A stretch of 64,000 nucleotides of DNA from Vibrio furnissii CIP 102972 (GTDB lineage: Bacteria > Pseudomonadota > Gammaproteobacteria > Enterobacterales > Vibrionaceae), in the NCBI RefSeq assembly GCF_000176175.1, contig NZ_ACZP01000014.1, forward strand, positions 1,577,561 through 1,641,560, written 5' to 3'. Positions within the stretch are counted from its first letter, which is position 1; each line of letters begins with the position of its first letter. Positions 52,609 through 62,050 of the stretch are shown here, in pieces. The notes beneath the pieces are model-generated. The model had not been told where the DNA came from. It did not search any database and was given only the letters and a program-made list of their open reading frames with translations. Both the position numbers and the translations under genes were made by a program.

Positions 52609-54171
52609 TTATTTTTCTTCAAATCGCTTGGCCAGTTGCCTGAAATCATCGACGCGCGCGTTCATGTCTCTGCTGTACTCTTCGACCATGTTGGTTGCGG
52701 CCAAATTCTGTGTCGCCATGGACGCAATCGAATGCACGTGTTGGTTCACTTCACTGGTCAGTTCACGCTGCGCCGTGGCCGATTTTGCCATGTCTGCCAC
52801 GATGCTGTGCATGTCCACCAGCAATTGCTCGACTTGATGCAAGCGCGTCGCACTTTCTTGCGCCACACTGCCGCAAGCTTGCGTCTGCTCTTGGCTATCC
52901 ATGATTTCGCTTTGCCACGCTTCAATCGTGCTCAGCATTTTATCGATGCTCTCTTTGATATGGTGAGTCGCTTTCTGCGTACGACCAGACAGCGCGCGAA
53001 CTTCATCTGCCACCACCGCAAAGCCGCGACCTTGTTCACCGGCTCGTGCGGCTTCAATCGCAGCATTGAGCGCCAATAAGTTCGTTTGATCAGCAATGCC
53101 ACCAATCTCTTCCATCAACTGACTCACATGCTGCGCTTGGTCGTTGAGCGCATATGTGGTGCGCGTGGCGCGTTCAGCCTGATCGCACAACGCTTCAAGG
53201 TTATGATGTGTTTGATCAATGCTTTGTTTGGTTTCCAAGCATTGCGATTTCGCTCGGTCAATCAGTTCGTAGGCAGAATGCGTGTTGCTCGATACCGAAT
53301 CAGCCGCCGCTTCCACGGCATCTGTCGCTTGCATCACGCTACAAATATCCTGATTTTGCTGTTTCAGCGCCTGCACCACTTCCGCACTGGTTTCACTCAG
53401 TTTGGCCGACATGTCACGCAGTGGGCGCGCTGAATCCACCATGCGTCCTAACACGGTACGAATCCGTGCTGACGACATTTTTAGGTGGTAATCAACCACA
53501 GAAAACGCATCGTTCCCCGAATAGATCAATCGGCTGATGCTGTCGTATTGAGATTGCAATTGGCTGAGCTGTTTGGGCGTAGCGATCAGCTCTTGACGGA
53601 ACAGCAACGCCAGCGACGCGGCGGGCAGCACGCTTGCCAACAGCTGCATCGAATCACTCAGTGAAGCAACGTGCGCTGCAACTGGCGCCGCCAACGCGCC
53701 AAGCAACACGGCGTAACGCACCGATGCAGGCATGCTCAGTGAGAATGAATGACTGTTTTGCTCAGCCGCACGCAACGATTGATACGCTTTGGCCGCGATG
53801 TCGACCCATTGGCGCTGCGCCTTGACGCGCACCGATTGGTAGCCGCACATTTTGCCATTTTCATAAATCGGCGTGACGTAGGCATCGACCCAATAGTGAC
53901 CATTGGTTTTGGTTCGATTTTTGACAATGCCGCGCCACGCGTGCCCTTGTTTGAGGTGTTTCCACATATCGGCAAATGCCGCTTTCGGCATATCGACATG
54001 GCGAACAATATTGTGATTTTGACCAAGAAGTTCCTGTTCCTGAAACCCTGCAATACGACAAAATGTCTCGTTGCAGTATGTAATGACACCGTTGAGATCC
54101 GTGGTCGACACCAGTTGATCGTGTTCGCCAACAGGCACTTCTTGTTGCATAGATGATTGATTAGCTGACAT
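52609..54171 (-). CDS. PAS-containing methyl-accepting chemotaxis protein (Aer-like)
   Basis: The 520-residue protein has an N-terminal PAS domain (STTDLNGVITYCNETFCRI and HVDMPKAAFADMWKHLK, residues about 20-125), a hydrophobic membrane region about 165-215, and a signalling domain with the hairpin tip IADQTNLLALNAAIEAARAG. This is the layout of the energy/redox taxis receptor Aer, whose PAS binds FAD in the cytoplasm. The start at 54171 removes a 22-residue extension that has no family similarity. Confidence 0.9.
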   Translation of the reverse strand: MSANQSSMQQEVPVGEHDQLVSTTDLNGVITYCNETFCRIAGFQEQELLGQNHNIVRHVDMPKAAFADMWKHLKQGHAWRGIVKNRTKTNGHYWVDAYVTPIYENGKMCGYQSVRVKAQRQWVDIAAKAYQSLRAAEQNSHSFSLSMPASVRYAVLLGALAAPVAAHVASLSDSMQLLASVLPAASLALLFRQELIATPKQLSQLQSQYDSISRLIYSGNDAFSVVDYHLKMSSARIRTVLGRMVDSARPLRDMSAKLSETSAEVVQALKQQNQDICSVMQATDAVEAAADSVSSNTHSAYELIDRAKSQCLETKQSIDQTHHNLEALCDQAERATRTTYALNDQAQHVSQLMEEIGGIADQTNLLALNAAIEAARAGEQGRGFAVVADEVRALSGRTQKATHHIKESIDKMLSTIEAWQSEIMDSQEQTQACGSVAQESATRLHQVEQLLVDMHSIVADMAKSATAQRELTSEVNQHVHSIASMATQNLAATNMVEEYSRDMNARVDDFRQLAKRFEEK

Positions 54172-54294
54172 GTTTTGATTAGTTGTTATAGATTTTGGGT
54201 GATTGTATACATAATTCAGCGTCGTGTTTCCATACAATGTACCGATAAAAAATCATATCCGTGAGAGTCGTCAATATCCTTGAAGACGATATGG

Positions 54295-54324
54295 ATAAAA
54301 AATATCCCAGCCATGGCTGGGATA
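54295..54324 (-). terminator. Terminator after the OmpA-like lipoprotein gene
   Basis: A perfect 22-base palindrome at 54303-54324 (TATCCCAGCC and its complement) is followed on the minus strand by a T-run. Confidence 0.88.
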
Positions 54325-54382
54325 GTCAGAATGAAGAGAATGTGGCGATGCGCTGTTGGGCGATCTTGATGATTGGCGCTGG

Positions 54383-54997
54383 CTAGTTATTGGAGACAAT
54401 GAACAGCAATTCAACGCGGCGATTGCAAGCTCGCCCTTCGTAAGTGCCATTGTTACACGCAGGCACATATTCCCCGTAACCACGCGTATAAATCGCATCG
54501 CGAGCAACGTTTTTATTGATCAGTGTGTTTTTTACCATCTGCGCGCGTTTGACAGACAATGCATCATTGAATCGAGGTTTGCCGGTATTGTCGGTGTGAC
54601 CATCAATCACAATATCGATGCCACGTTCACGGGACAAGAAGCTGCCCATCACACTCAACCAGTAGGCTGAATCTTGAGACACATTGGACGAACCTGTATC
54701 AAATTTCACCGTGTCTTTAAGCTTCACCATCACGTGGTTGCCGGGCATCACTTCATAATCGATGCCGTTATCGAGCAGAAAGCGTTGCAATGCGTCATAG
54801 CTTGACGTGCGCGTCTGACCCATCGGGCCTTGAACGTTGGTCGACACCGGCGAAGGCGTGGTTCCCCAGTCGGGATAAATAACATCGAAATCGCCCTTGG
54901 GCGCCGTGTCTAACATGTTGCCGCCGATCATCTTCATCGGAGACATCGACCCACAACCGGTCAACAGCAATACTAGGGAGAGCGCGAGAATTCTCAT
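54383..54997 (-). CDS. OmpA-domain outer-membrane lipoprotein
   Basis: The 204-residue protein has a lipoprotein signal (MRILALSLVLLLTGC, lipid Cys15), a middle region of about 80 residues and a C-terminal OmpA-like domain with DIVIDGHTDNTGKPRFN and RRVELLF, which binds peptidoglycan. It likely ties the outer membrane to the cell wall. Four late Cys residues are not seen; only Cys in PACNNG and GRACNRR, which could form a disulfide. The start at 54997 is set by the signal peptide. Confidence 0.88.
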   Translation of the reverse strand: MRILALSLVLLLTGCGSMSPMKMIGGNMLDTAPKGDFDVIYPDWGTTPSPVSTNVQGPMGQTRTSSYDALQRFLLDNGIDYEVMPGNHVMVKLKDTVKFDTGSSNVSQDSAYWLSVMGSFLSRERGIDIVIDGHTDNTGKPRFNDALSVKRAQMVKNTLINKNVARDAIYTRGYGEYVPACNNGTYEGRACNRRVELLFIVSNN

Positions 54998-55150
54998 GTA
55001 ACCATCATCCATTCATCAAACGACTCTTTATTTATCGGGCAAAAGTGACAAAACTTTATGGGGAATTGGTAACAAATCGCTTTTTCTCTGTTTGCCTCAC
55101 AAAATGAAGTCGTTAAAATTAACGCATTCCTATTCAACTCTTGGTTTTCA

Positions 55151-55777
55151 ATGAAAAAGTTTATTCAACGCACATTGGGTGTCATGGCCGTGTTACTGGT
55201 TATCGCTGGCTGCAGCGACGATTCCACGCCCAAAGAAGGTGCTCAATATCAAGCCCTGCCCGTCAACCTCGCCACATACCATTTAGCACCCGTGACCGAA
55301 GTGTTCTCGCTGACCTGTGGCCATTGCCGCAGCATGGAAAGCGTTCTGCCGGAACTGGAGAAAATCACGCAGCAGGAGTTTGGTCGACTGCACGTGACGT
55401 TTAACCAAGGCGCACAAATTGGCGCGATGATTTACTACAGCGCCGTGATGCAACTAGGACACATCCCAGACCACGATATGATGGAAGAGCTGTTCGCGGC
55501 AGTGCAAATGGCCGAAGGCAGCACGCTGACAGACCAAAAAGCAGCCATCGATCAAGCGTTCCACACGCGCAACCTAAAAAGCCCTTACGAATTCGATGAA
55601 GCGCAACAAAAAGAGTTGTTTGTTTTCCTAAAAACAGCAGACGAAATCTCGCAAAAAGGCCAAATCAATGCTGTACCGACCTTTATCGTGAAAGGCAAAT
55701 ACATCGTTCTGACGGCTGGTCACCAAGATGCCCAAGGCATCGGTAAAACCATTTCTTATCTTCTAACCCAACCTTAA
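55151..55777 (+). CDS. DsbA-like thiol:disulfide lipoprotein
   Basis: The 208-residue protein has a lipoprotein signal with lipid Cys21 (VLLVIAGC) and a thioredoxin-like DsbA fold with active-site CGHC at 56-59 and the cis-Pro loop NAVPTFIVKG. The His between the Cys residues (xPHC/GHC type) suits an oxidant. The lipid anchor places it on a membrane facing the periplasm. It is followed 15 bases later by a membrane-anchored FKBP, so the two may act together in protein folding. Confidence 0.9.
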   Translation: MKKFIQRTLGVMAVLLVIAGCSDDSTPKEGAQYQALPVNLATYHLAPVTEVFSLTCGHCRSMESVLPELEKITQQEFGRLHVTFNQGAQIGAMIYYSAVMQLGHIPDHDMMEELFAAVQMAEGSTLTDQKAAIDQAFHTRNLKSPYEFDEAQQKELFVFLKTADEISQKGQINAVPTFIVKGKYIVLTAGHQDAQGIGKTISYLLTQP

Positions 55778-55792
55778 TTGAGTGTTCTGACC

Positions 55793-56266
55793 ATGTATAA
55801 AATTGTGTTACCCATTGTTGTTTTTGTGCTGGCTGCGCTGTTTATCTACCGCACCTGGAATAACCACAAAGCGGCAGAGCAAAACATCGCTATCGGACAA
55901 GCGTTCATGATGGAGAATGCGAAGAAGCCAGGCGTGCAAATCACCGAAAGCGGCCTGCAATATGAAGTGCTGGAACCGGGTACGGGCGCGGAACATCCAA
56001 AAGCCAACAGCCGCGTTAAAGTGCACTACGAAGGTCGCCTGCTAGATGGCACCGTCTTTGATAGCTCTTACCAACGCAACGAGCCGATTGTATTTGGCCT
56101 CAATCAAGTGATTAAAGGGTGGCAAGAAGGCGTTCAGCTCATGACCGTGGGTGAAAAAGCGCGTCTGTATGTTCCGGCAAACTTAGCGTATGGCAAAAAT
56201 GGGGCGGGCCCGATTCCCCCGTCATCAACACTCATTTTCGAAGTCGAGCTGCTGGAGATTCAGTAA
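55793..56266 (+). CDS. Membrane-anchored FKBP-type peptidyl-prolyl isomerase
   Basis: The 157-residue protein has one N-terminal membrane helix (YKIVLPIVVFVLAALFIYRT) and a C-terminal FKBP domain (residues about 50-157) with VKVHYEGRLLDGTVFDSSY and YVPANLAYGKNGAGPIPP. It probably faces the periplasm and isomerises prolyl bonds. The ATG at 55793 is used; a TTG at 55778 follows the DsbA-like stop directly. The pair forms one operon with a terminator behind. Confidence 0.9.
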   Translation: MYKIVLPIVVFVLAALFIYRTWNNHKAAEQNIAIGQAFMMENAKKPGVQITESGLQYEVLEPGTGAEHPKANSRVKVHYEGRLLDGTVFDSSYQRNEPIVFGLNQVIKGWQEGVQLMTVGEKARLYVPANLAYGKNGAGPIPPSSTLIFEVELLEIQ

Positions 56267-56284
56267 GCGAACTGCGTTGGAATC

Positions 56285-56312
56285 AAAAAGAGCTGCTTAG
56301 GCAGCTCTTTTT
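56285..56312. terminator. Bidirectional terminator
   Basis: AAAAAGAGCTGC (56285-56296) pairs with GCAGCTCTTTTT (56301-56312). It can end both the FKBP operon and the HAD gene. Confidence 0.9.
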
Positions 56313-56360
56313 CTTGATCGATGATGGGTTAAATCGATAAGCGATGGAAACGCTCGCGAA

Positions 56361-56954
56361 TTATGGCAGCGGGAAAAACTGTAAGCCGGTTTCGGTGACC
56401 ATGATGCAATCCATTCCGCCAGCGTGCGCCGCTTGTTTGCCTAACTCGGTGTCTTCAAACACCACACACTCACTTGGAGAGAGACCAATCAAATCACACG
56501 CGCGCAAGAACGTTTCGGGATGCGGTTTGTGGTTTTCAACATCGGTCGCTGTCACCACGGCATCAAGCTTATCCAGCACTCCCACACGAGCCAGCAAGGT
56601 CTCGGCGCTTTGTCTTTGGCTGCCGGTGCCTATCGCCATTTTTTTATTGCCAAGGCAATTTTGAAATACGGCGTAAGTTGCCGGGATCAACTCCCCTTTG
56701 TCATCTAATGCAGAAAACGCCTGCATTTTGTATTCAGCCACCTCTTTGGCCAGTAAATTGGTGCCAAATTTACGGTTGATCTCGCCAACAATCTTAAAAC
56801 TCGGCATGCCCCCCAAACTGTTGAGCCACGTGGCTTCAAATGGGAAATCATAAAATTCTGCCGTCGCGCGCCAAGCTTCGATATGGGCCGGCATGGTATC
56901 GATCAACGTACCGTCCATATCAAAAATCAGCCCCTTATAGCGCTCTAAGTTCAT
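56361..56954 (-). CDS. HAD-family phosphatase, YqaB-like
   Basis: The 197-residue protein has the HAD motifs DMDGT at 12-16 (nucleophile Asp12), GTGSQ near 109, Lys in ENHKPHP near 142 and FEDTELG near 167, with a helical cap at 20-85. It matches the YqaB fructose-1-phosphate/beta-phosphoglucomutase-like group. It could remove fructose-1-phosphate, linking to the fru genes at 15-20 kb. GGAG five bases before the ATG at 56954 sets the start. Confidence 0.88.
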   Translation of the reverse strand: MNLERYKGLIFDMDGTLIDTMPAHIEAWRATAEFYDFPFEATWLNSLGGMPSFKIVGEINRKFGTNLLAKEVAEYKMQAFSALDDKGELIPATYAVFQNCLGNKKMAIGTGSQRQSAETLLARVGVLDKLDAVVTATDVENHKPHPETFLRACDLIGLSPSECVVFEDTELGKQAAHAGGMDCIMVTETGLQFFPLP

Positions 56955-57095
56955 AAAAACTCCATATGACTGTGCTAAAGATGGAATGAGCCTTACACAA
57001 CCCATTCTATTAATTATTGCTGGCGATGCAATTGCCATCTAAACTTCACGAATAATAATTACATTTATCAATATATCTCATTCATTGGTCAGCAT

Positions 57096-58856
57096 ATGAA
57101 TATTAAACAGAAGCTTTATTTATTGGGTTTTATCGCCGTCATGGGTATTCTCTCATTGGTGATAACCACAACACACTTTGCCCGTCAAACCAACGAACTA
57201 TCCGCTGCGATTGGTCTCGTGGATAAACTGGAAATTCGTCTACTCAACATGCGTCGTAATGAAAAAGACTTTTTGCTCAGAAAAGATGCTAAATATCTGG
57301 AGACGTTTAAAGACAACAGCGAACGATTCCTCACGATGGAAGCGGAACTGTCCGTGATCCTCAATGATCATCAACTGGCCTCTTCCGCCGCGTTAAAGTC
57401 TGATCTCATCAAATACAAAGGCGGCTTTGAGCAACTGGTCAATGGTTACCAAGTGCTTGGCCTGAGCGATAAGTCAGGCATGTGGACAAATTACCATGCC
57501 CTACTCGCTGACGCATCGAAAGGCGTCGATGCCGAAATGTTGCTCGCACTCGACACGTTTGACGAGGCAGTCAAAGCTGGACAGATGATTGACTCACCCG
57601 TCACTCGCCAATATCCGGCGCTGGCGAAAGCCGCTCAAGCTATCGTGCAGCAAGAAAAGCAAATTGGCTTGGCCTACAACGAAGGCTTTTTGGGGAACAC
57701 CCGCAGCCTATCGCACAACGTTGAAGAGCAGTTCAAAACCTTTTCAGAAACCTTGGTGTCTGAAGTCAGCAAAATGCGCGCTGAACTCGACCTCATCAAA
57801 CAGATTGTGACGGCCTTAGTCGTGCTCATCATCGTTGCCTTCATCTGGCAGATCTCTCGCTCGATCAACGTGCAGGTGCAACGCTTATTGACGGTCATGC
57901 AGAAAATCTCCAGCACCAACAACATCGGCTTGCGCGCCGATCTGAAAGGTCGCGACGAACTCACCTCAATCGGCACCTATTTCAACCAACTGTTGGACAA
58001 ATTCGAAGAGTTGATTTCCGGCTCTCAAGCCAAATCACACCAGCTCACCAACAGTACCACCAGCATGCACAATGAACTCGAAGAAGTGATTAACCAGTTC
58101 TACGTGCAAGCCGATCACACCACCATGATGGCAACCTCGGTACAAGAAATGGTGGCAACCATTGGTGAGATATCTGAAAGCACCAACGTGGCAGCCGAAG
58201 GCGTGCAACAAGCGGTGAACAATGCCGAGAATGGCCGCAATGTGGTCGAGTCGACACTGAAAAACATCGATCAATTGTCCAGTACTTTGCAATCGAGCCA
58301 ACAGTCGATTGCCTCACTCAACGATCACGTTGAAAAAATTGGTGGCGCGGTCACCATCATTCAAAGCATCGCAGAGCAAACCAATCTGCTAGCTTTAAAT
58401 GCGGCGATCGAAGCGGCGCGCGCGGGTGAACAAGGCCGCGGATTTGCGGTGGTGGCCGACGAAGTGCGTTCACTGGCAACACGAACCCATCAATCCACCG
58501 AAGAAATCACCAAAGTGGTGTCTGCAATTCAATCACAAATGAATTTGGTGATTAATGACATCGACCAATGCAACGCGCAAGGCCAAGAAACCCTGCACGC
58601 ATCGCATCAGTTGGATGAAAGCCTGCGCCAAATCATCCATGACATGTCGACCATCCAAGCCAACTCGGAACGCATTGCGTCCGCGATTGAAGAGCAAGGC
58701 ATTGTGATGAATCAGGTCAGTGGTTCGATTGCCGAACTCAATACCATTTCAGAAAACAACATGCATTCGGCGCAGGAAGTGCTGTCTGAAGTCGATAGCG
58801 TGTCGCAGCAAGCACGCCAAATGGACGAAGCGGTGTCTGAGTTTCAAACGCGATAA
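57096..58856 (+). CDS. Methyl-accepting chemotaxis protein with helical (4HB/HBM-like) sensor domain
   Basis: The 586-residue receptor has a first membrane helix at about 7-27, a periplasmic all-helical domain of about 205 residues with RNEKDFLLRKDAKYLETF, a second membrane helix near 236-256, a HAMP domain, and a signalling domain with IAEQTNLLALNAAIEAARAG. The length of the sensor domain suits the helical bimodular (HBM) class, which binds small organic acids. The ligand is unknown. A terminator follows. Confidence 0.92.
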   Translation: MNIKQKLYLLGFIAVMGILSLVITTTHFARQTNELSAAIGLVDKLEIRLLNMRRNEKDFLLRKDAKYLETFKDNSERFLTMEAELSVILNDHQLASSAALKSDLIKYKGGFEQLVNGYQVLGLSDKSGMWTNYHALLADASKGVDAEMLLALDTFDEAVKAGQMIDSPVTRQYPALAKAAQAIVQQEKQIGLAYNEGFLGNTRSLSHNVEEQFKTFSETLVSEVSKMRAELDLIKQIVTALVVLIIVAFIWQISRSINVQVQRLLTVMQKISSTNNIGLRADLKGRDELTSIGTYFNQLLDKFEELISGSQAKSHQLTNSTTSMHNELEEVINQFYVQADHTTMMATSVQEMVATIGEISESTNVAAEGVQQAVNNAENGRNVVESTLKNIDQLSSTLQSSQQSIASLNDHVEKIGGAVTIIQSIAEQTNLLALNAAIEAARAGEQGRGFAVVADEVRSLATRTHQSTEEITKVVSAIQSQMNLVINDIDQCNAQGQETLHASHQLDESLRQIIHDMSTIQANSERIASAIEEQGIVMNQVSGSIAELNTISENNMHSAQEVLSEVDSVSQQARQMDEAVSEFQTR

Positions 58857-58876
58857 CAGCCTTCACAAAGACAACA

Positions 58877-58902
58877 AAGCCCGGTTTAACCGGGCTTTTT
58901 CT
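58877..58902. terminator. Terminator between chemoreceptor and MFS genes
   Basis: AAGCCCGGTT (58877-58886) pairs with AACCGGGCTT (58888-58897), followed by T residues. Confidence 0.88.
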
Positions 58903-58915
58903 ATTCACGGCACGC

Positions 58916-60085
58916 TTAATTGACAGCGAGGCGACTGTTCTTTGCATGCAGCACAAAAATGCCAATCACGACCAGCACAAACGGTAACACATAAAGATTG
59001 AGCGACTGCCAACCGACCGTCGATTCGAGCCAGCCCGACAGCAGCGCAGTCAACGTCACGCAACTGAATACGGAAAACTCATTGAAGGCCTGCGCTTTGG
59101 GTTTGTTATGCTCTTGATAAGATTGACTGAACAATCCGGTTGCCGCGATGAACATGAAATTCCATCCCACACCGAGCAGCACCAACGCCGCGCGAAAATG
59201 CCAAATCGACTGACCATGAATGTTGATGGTGATGCACAGAATAAACAGTAGTCCACCGGCCAGGATCATGCGCTGCGGCCCGAACTTTTCAATCAAACGA
59301 CCGGTGAAAAATGCCGGTACGAACATGCCGAGCACATGCCACTCAATCACGCCGGCCGCTTTGGTGAAATCAAACCCGCAACCAATCATCGCCAGCGGCG
59401 TCGCGGTCATCAGAATATTCATCACCGCATACGACACCATCGCCGCAAAAACAGACGCTTTAAAGTTTGGGCCTTTAGCGATCACCGACAGTTTATCTGT
59501 CGAAGGTTGCGATTCATGATGGATGGGCTTAGGAAACTGAATGGTTTGCAGCAGTATCAACGCCAACAGGTTCAAACCAATCAACGCGGCAAATGCACCG
59601 ATGTACAACCCACCGTCGCTCCAGCGTTGTGACAAAATCGCCAAGTTCGGCCCAAGCACGGCGGCCAATACGCCACCGGCCATGGACACCGAAATGGCGC
59701 GATGGCGAAGATGCGCATCGCAAACTTCAATGGCCGCAAAGCGATACAGCGTGCCGAAACCAATGCCGATCCCCAGCAGAAATGTCGCGACACAAAACAG
59801 CCAAAACGCTTGTTGATAGAGCGCGTAAGTCGCCAATGACGCCCCAACAATACCCACGCTGTTGCCAATGCTAAAACCCAATCGGCGGCCCAATTTCCCC
59901 ATGATCAATGACGCCGGAATGGTCGCCGACATTAAGCCGAGAAATTGCAGCGCAACGGGCAACGTGATCATACTGCTGCTTGGCGCAATCACTTTCCCAA
60001 TCAAACCAATCACTGAAATGAGCAGGATATTGCCTGTCATTAAAAGTGCCTGACACAAAGATAACAGCCACACGTTGCGGTTCAT
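58916..60085 (-). CDS. MFS transporter
   Basis: The 389-residue protein has twelve hydrophobic segments and the loop motif GKLGRRLGFSIGNSVG between helices 2 and 3, the Major Facilitator signature. Length and pattern fit drug/proton antiporters of the DHA1 type or metabolite carriers. No neighbour suggests a substrate. AAAGGGATG lies near the ATG. Confidence 0.88.
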   Translation of the reverse strand: MNRNVWLLSLCQALLMTGNILLISVIGLIGKVIAPSSSMITLPVALQFLGLMSATIPASLIMGKLGRRLGFSIGNSVGIVGASLATYALYQQAFWLFCVATFLLGIGIGFGTLYRFAAIEVCDAHLRHRAISVSMAGGVLAAVLGPNLAILSQRWSDGGLYIGAFAALIGLNLLALILLQTIQFPKPIHHESQPSTDKLSVIAKGPNFKASVFAAMVSYAVMNILMTATPLAMIGCGFDFTKAAGVIEWHVLGMFVPAFFTGRLIEKFGPQRMILAGGLLFILCITINIHGQSIWHFRAALVLLGVGWNFMFIAATGLFSQSYQEHNKPKAQAFNEFSVFSCVTLTALLSGWLESTVGWQSLNLYVLPFVLVVIGIFVLHAKNSRLAVN

Positions 60086-60150
60086 GATTCATCCCTTTCC
60101 GTTGAATCGGGTTACTACACCAGAATGCGCCATGGCATTCAACGCCAAGA

Positions 60151-60175
60151 AAAAAAGGGCTATTCGCCCCTTTCT
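60151..60175 (-). terminator. Terminator after the acetyltransferase gene
   Basis: AAAGGGC (ending 60160) and GCCCCTTT (60166-60173) form a hairpin with a T-run on the minus strand and A/T flanks on both sides. Confidence 0.7.
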
Positions 60176-60189
60176 TTCGTTCCTTGTTT

Positions 60190-60720
60190 TTAGTCCATCG
60201 CCGTCATCAAGGCTTTGGGTGTTTTCCAGCTGTAAACCCGTTCAGGCACTTCGCCGCCACCGGGAGCATGCCACATTTTTTCGGTCAGCAATTCCCCGCC
60301 AATGTGATCGTAAAAATCAATCGCCTGCTGATTCTGCTCCAACACTTCCAAATACACCCCATGGTCTGGGAAATAGCGTTCAATCCAAACCGCCATCTCT
60401 TTCACCAGCAGACGCCCCAATCCGCGACCGCGGTATTGGGGAGCCATATGCAGAGATTCAATGATGGTGCCTTTTTCAAAATCGTGATTGCCAAAGGCAC
60501 AGATAAAGCCGCACAACACGCCTTCATCTTCGATGAGCAGAATATGTTGATTGAAAGGAGGATTGGTGAGGCGCGTTTGCCAGATCAACAAACGGTCTTG
60601 CAGTGCCTCATTGTCGAGATAATCTTTGTCCAAAATATTCGCGTAATTGATCTGCCAACTCAGTGCATGCAGATGGGCAATTCGCTCAAAATCGCTATAT
60701 TCAGCTACCTTAATTTCCAT
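60190..60720 (-). CDS. GNAT-family N-acetyltransferase
   Basis: The 176-residue protein has the GNAT acetyl-CoA loop in MAPQYRGRGLGRLLVKEM (QYRGRGLG) and the later NQQAIDFYDHIGGELL segment. It is of the ribosomal-protein or small-molecule acetyltransferase type, but the substrate is unknown. It is divergent from the desaturase gene with a 163-base region between. Confidence 0.88.
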   Translation of the reverse strand: MEIKVAEYSDFERIAHLHALSWQINYANILDKDYLDNEALQDRLLIWQTRLTNPPFNQHILLIEDEGVLCGFICAFGNHDFEKGTIIESLHMAPQYRGRGLGRLLVKEMAVWIERYFPDHGVYLEVLEQNQQAIDFYDHIGGELLTEKMWHAPGGGEVPERVYSWKTPKALMTAMD

Positions 60721-60825
60721 TTAATAGTCCTTACAACTTCCTGTCGGCTTTTTAAGCACTCTTCATACTATGCATTTCGAGAAAAAACGCAAAACATTCT
60801 GATCACAATTCAGCTAAACATATTT

Positions 60826-60843
60826 GACTTACACGTGTTCGCT
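60826..60843. promoter_or_regulatory. FabR/DesT-like operator upstream of the desaturase
   Basis: GACTTACACGTGTTCGCT resembles the FabR palindrome (recalled as AGCGTACA..TGTTCGCT), with the right half fully kept. It begins two bases into a TTGACT -35-like element (60824-60829), as expected for repression by unsaturated acyl thioesters. Confidence 0.6.
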
Positions 60844-60883
60844 GATATTCTGGCGCACAGTTGTAAGCCTAAAGGAACTTTAC

Positions 60884-62005
60884 ATGGCAAATAAACCGCC
60901 TTTAATTTGGTTGAACATCACGATCTTCACCGTGAGTTTCGTTCTGGCCGCTGTTGTCGCGCCTTGGTATGGCTGGCAGAACGGCTATGGATGGGAGCAT
61001 CTGATCTGGCTCATTGTCTGCTTTTCGTTTTGCAATTTATCCATTACAACCGGGTATCATCGCCTGTGGTCTCACAAAGCGTTTGAAGCACACTGGTCCG
61101 TGCGTTTCTTGTGCGCACTGGGTGGCGCGTTCGCGGTACAAAACAGTGCTCTGCATTGGGCATCGGATCACCGCGTGCACCACAAGTTTGTCGATCAAAA
61201 TGACAAAGATCCTTACTCGGCCAAGCGCGGGTTCTGGTTTTCACATATGGGCTGGATGTTAAGAGATTATCACCCCGCCACGTATGACGATTACAGCAAC
61301 TGCCGCGATCTGCACAAAGATAAGATTGTGATGTGGCAACATCGCTTTTATGTCCCATTGGCACTGCTGATGAACTTCGGCGTCCCGATTGCGCTGGGTT
61401 GGTACTACAACGATGTCTGGGGCATGTTGTTGATTGTTGGCGCAGTGCGTTTGGTGCTGAATCATCACACCACATTCTTTATTAACTCGCTGGCACACAT
61501 TTGGGGCAAACAGCCTTACACCAACAAAAATACGGCGCGTGATAACGGTATCTTGGCCTTTTTCACCTTTGGCGAGGGTTACCACAATTACCACCATATT
61601 TTTGAAAATGACTATCGCAACGGCATTTATTGGTGGCAATACGACCCAACAAAATGGCTGATCAAGACCTGCGCGTGGCTTGGCTTGGCGAAGAAGCTGC
61701 GTACTGCACCGGCGATTAAAATCGAAAAAGCGCGTGCGGAGATGAGCTTGAAATATGCCACCGAACGCGTGGCGTTGCTGCCGAATCACCTGCTGATTCT
61801 GGCCAACGTTCAAGCGGAGTTTGATGCGTTTATTCACGAACTGCACAATTACTACGATGTGAAAAAACAACTGTTGGAAAGCAAGAAGAGTTCAGCGCTA
61901 AAGCGTTATGAACATTCGGTGCTCAAAGCACGTTATCAATCTGTAAAAACAGAATTGATGGAAAAACGACAACGTTGGCAGCAAACTGTTGCTCAATACG
62001 CATAA
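60884..62005 (+). CDS. Acyl-CoA/acyl-lipid delta-9 desaturase
   Basis: The 373-residue membrane protein has the three His boxes of fatty acid desaturases: HRLWSH (59-64), HRVHH (96-100) and HNYHH (234-238), and four membrane segments. It puts a cis double bond into saturated acyl chains using oxygen. AAAGGA before the ATG at 60884 sets the start. The C-terminal 90 residues form a charged helical tail (KYATERVALLPNHLLI onward). A FabR-like site upstream suggests control by the membrane unsaturation state. Confidence 0.92.
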   Translation: MANKPPLIWLNITIFTVSFVLAAVVAPWYGWQNGYGWEHLIWLIVCFSFCNLSITTGYHRLWSHKAFEAHWSVRFLCALGGAFAVQNSALHWASDHRVHHKFVDQNDKDPYSAKRGFWFSHMGWMLRDYHPATYDDYSNCRDLHKDKIVMWQHRFYVPLALLMNFGVPIALGWYYNDVWGMLLIVGAVRLVLNHHTTFFINSLAHIWGKQPYTNKNTARDNGILAFFTFGEGYHNYHHIFENDYRNGIYWWQYDPTKWLIKTCAWLGLAKKLRTAPAIKIEKARAEMSLKYATERVALLPNHLLILANVQAEFDAFIHELHNYYDVKKQLLESKKSSALKRYEHSVLKARYQSVKTELMEKRQRWQQTVAQYA

Positions 62006-62018
62006 ACTCAAAAATACT

Positions 62019-62050
62019 AAAAAAGTGACGTTTCAACGTCACTTTTTTTT
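62019..62050 (+). terminator. Terminator after the desaturase gene
   Basis: AAAAGTGACGTT (62021-62032) pairs with AACGTCACTTTT (62035-62046), followed by more T residues. Confidence 0.9.
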
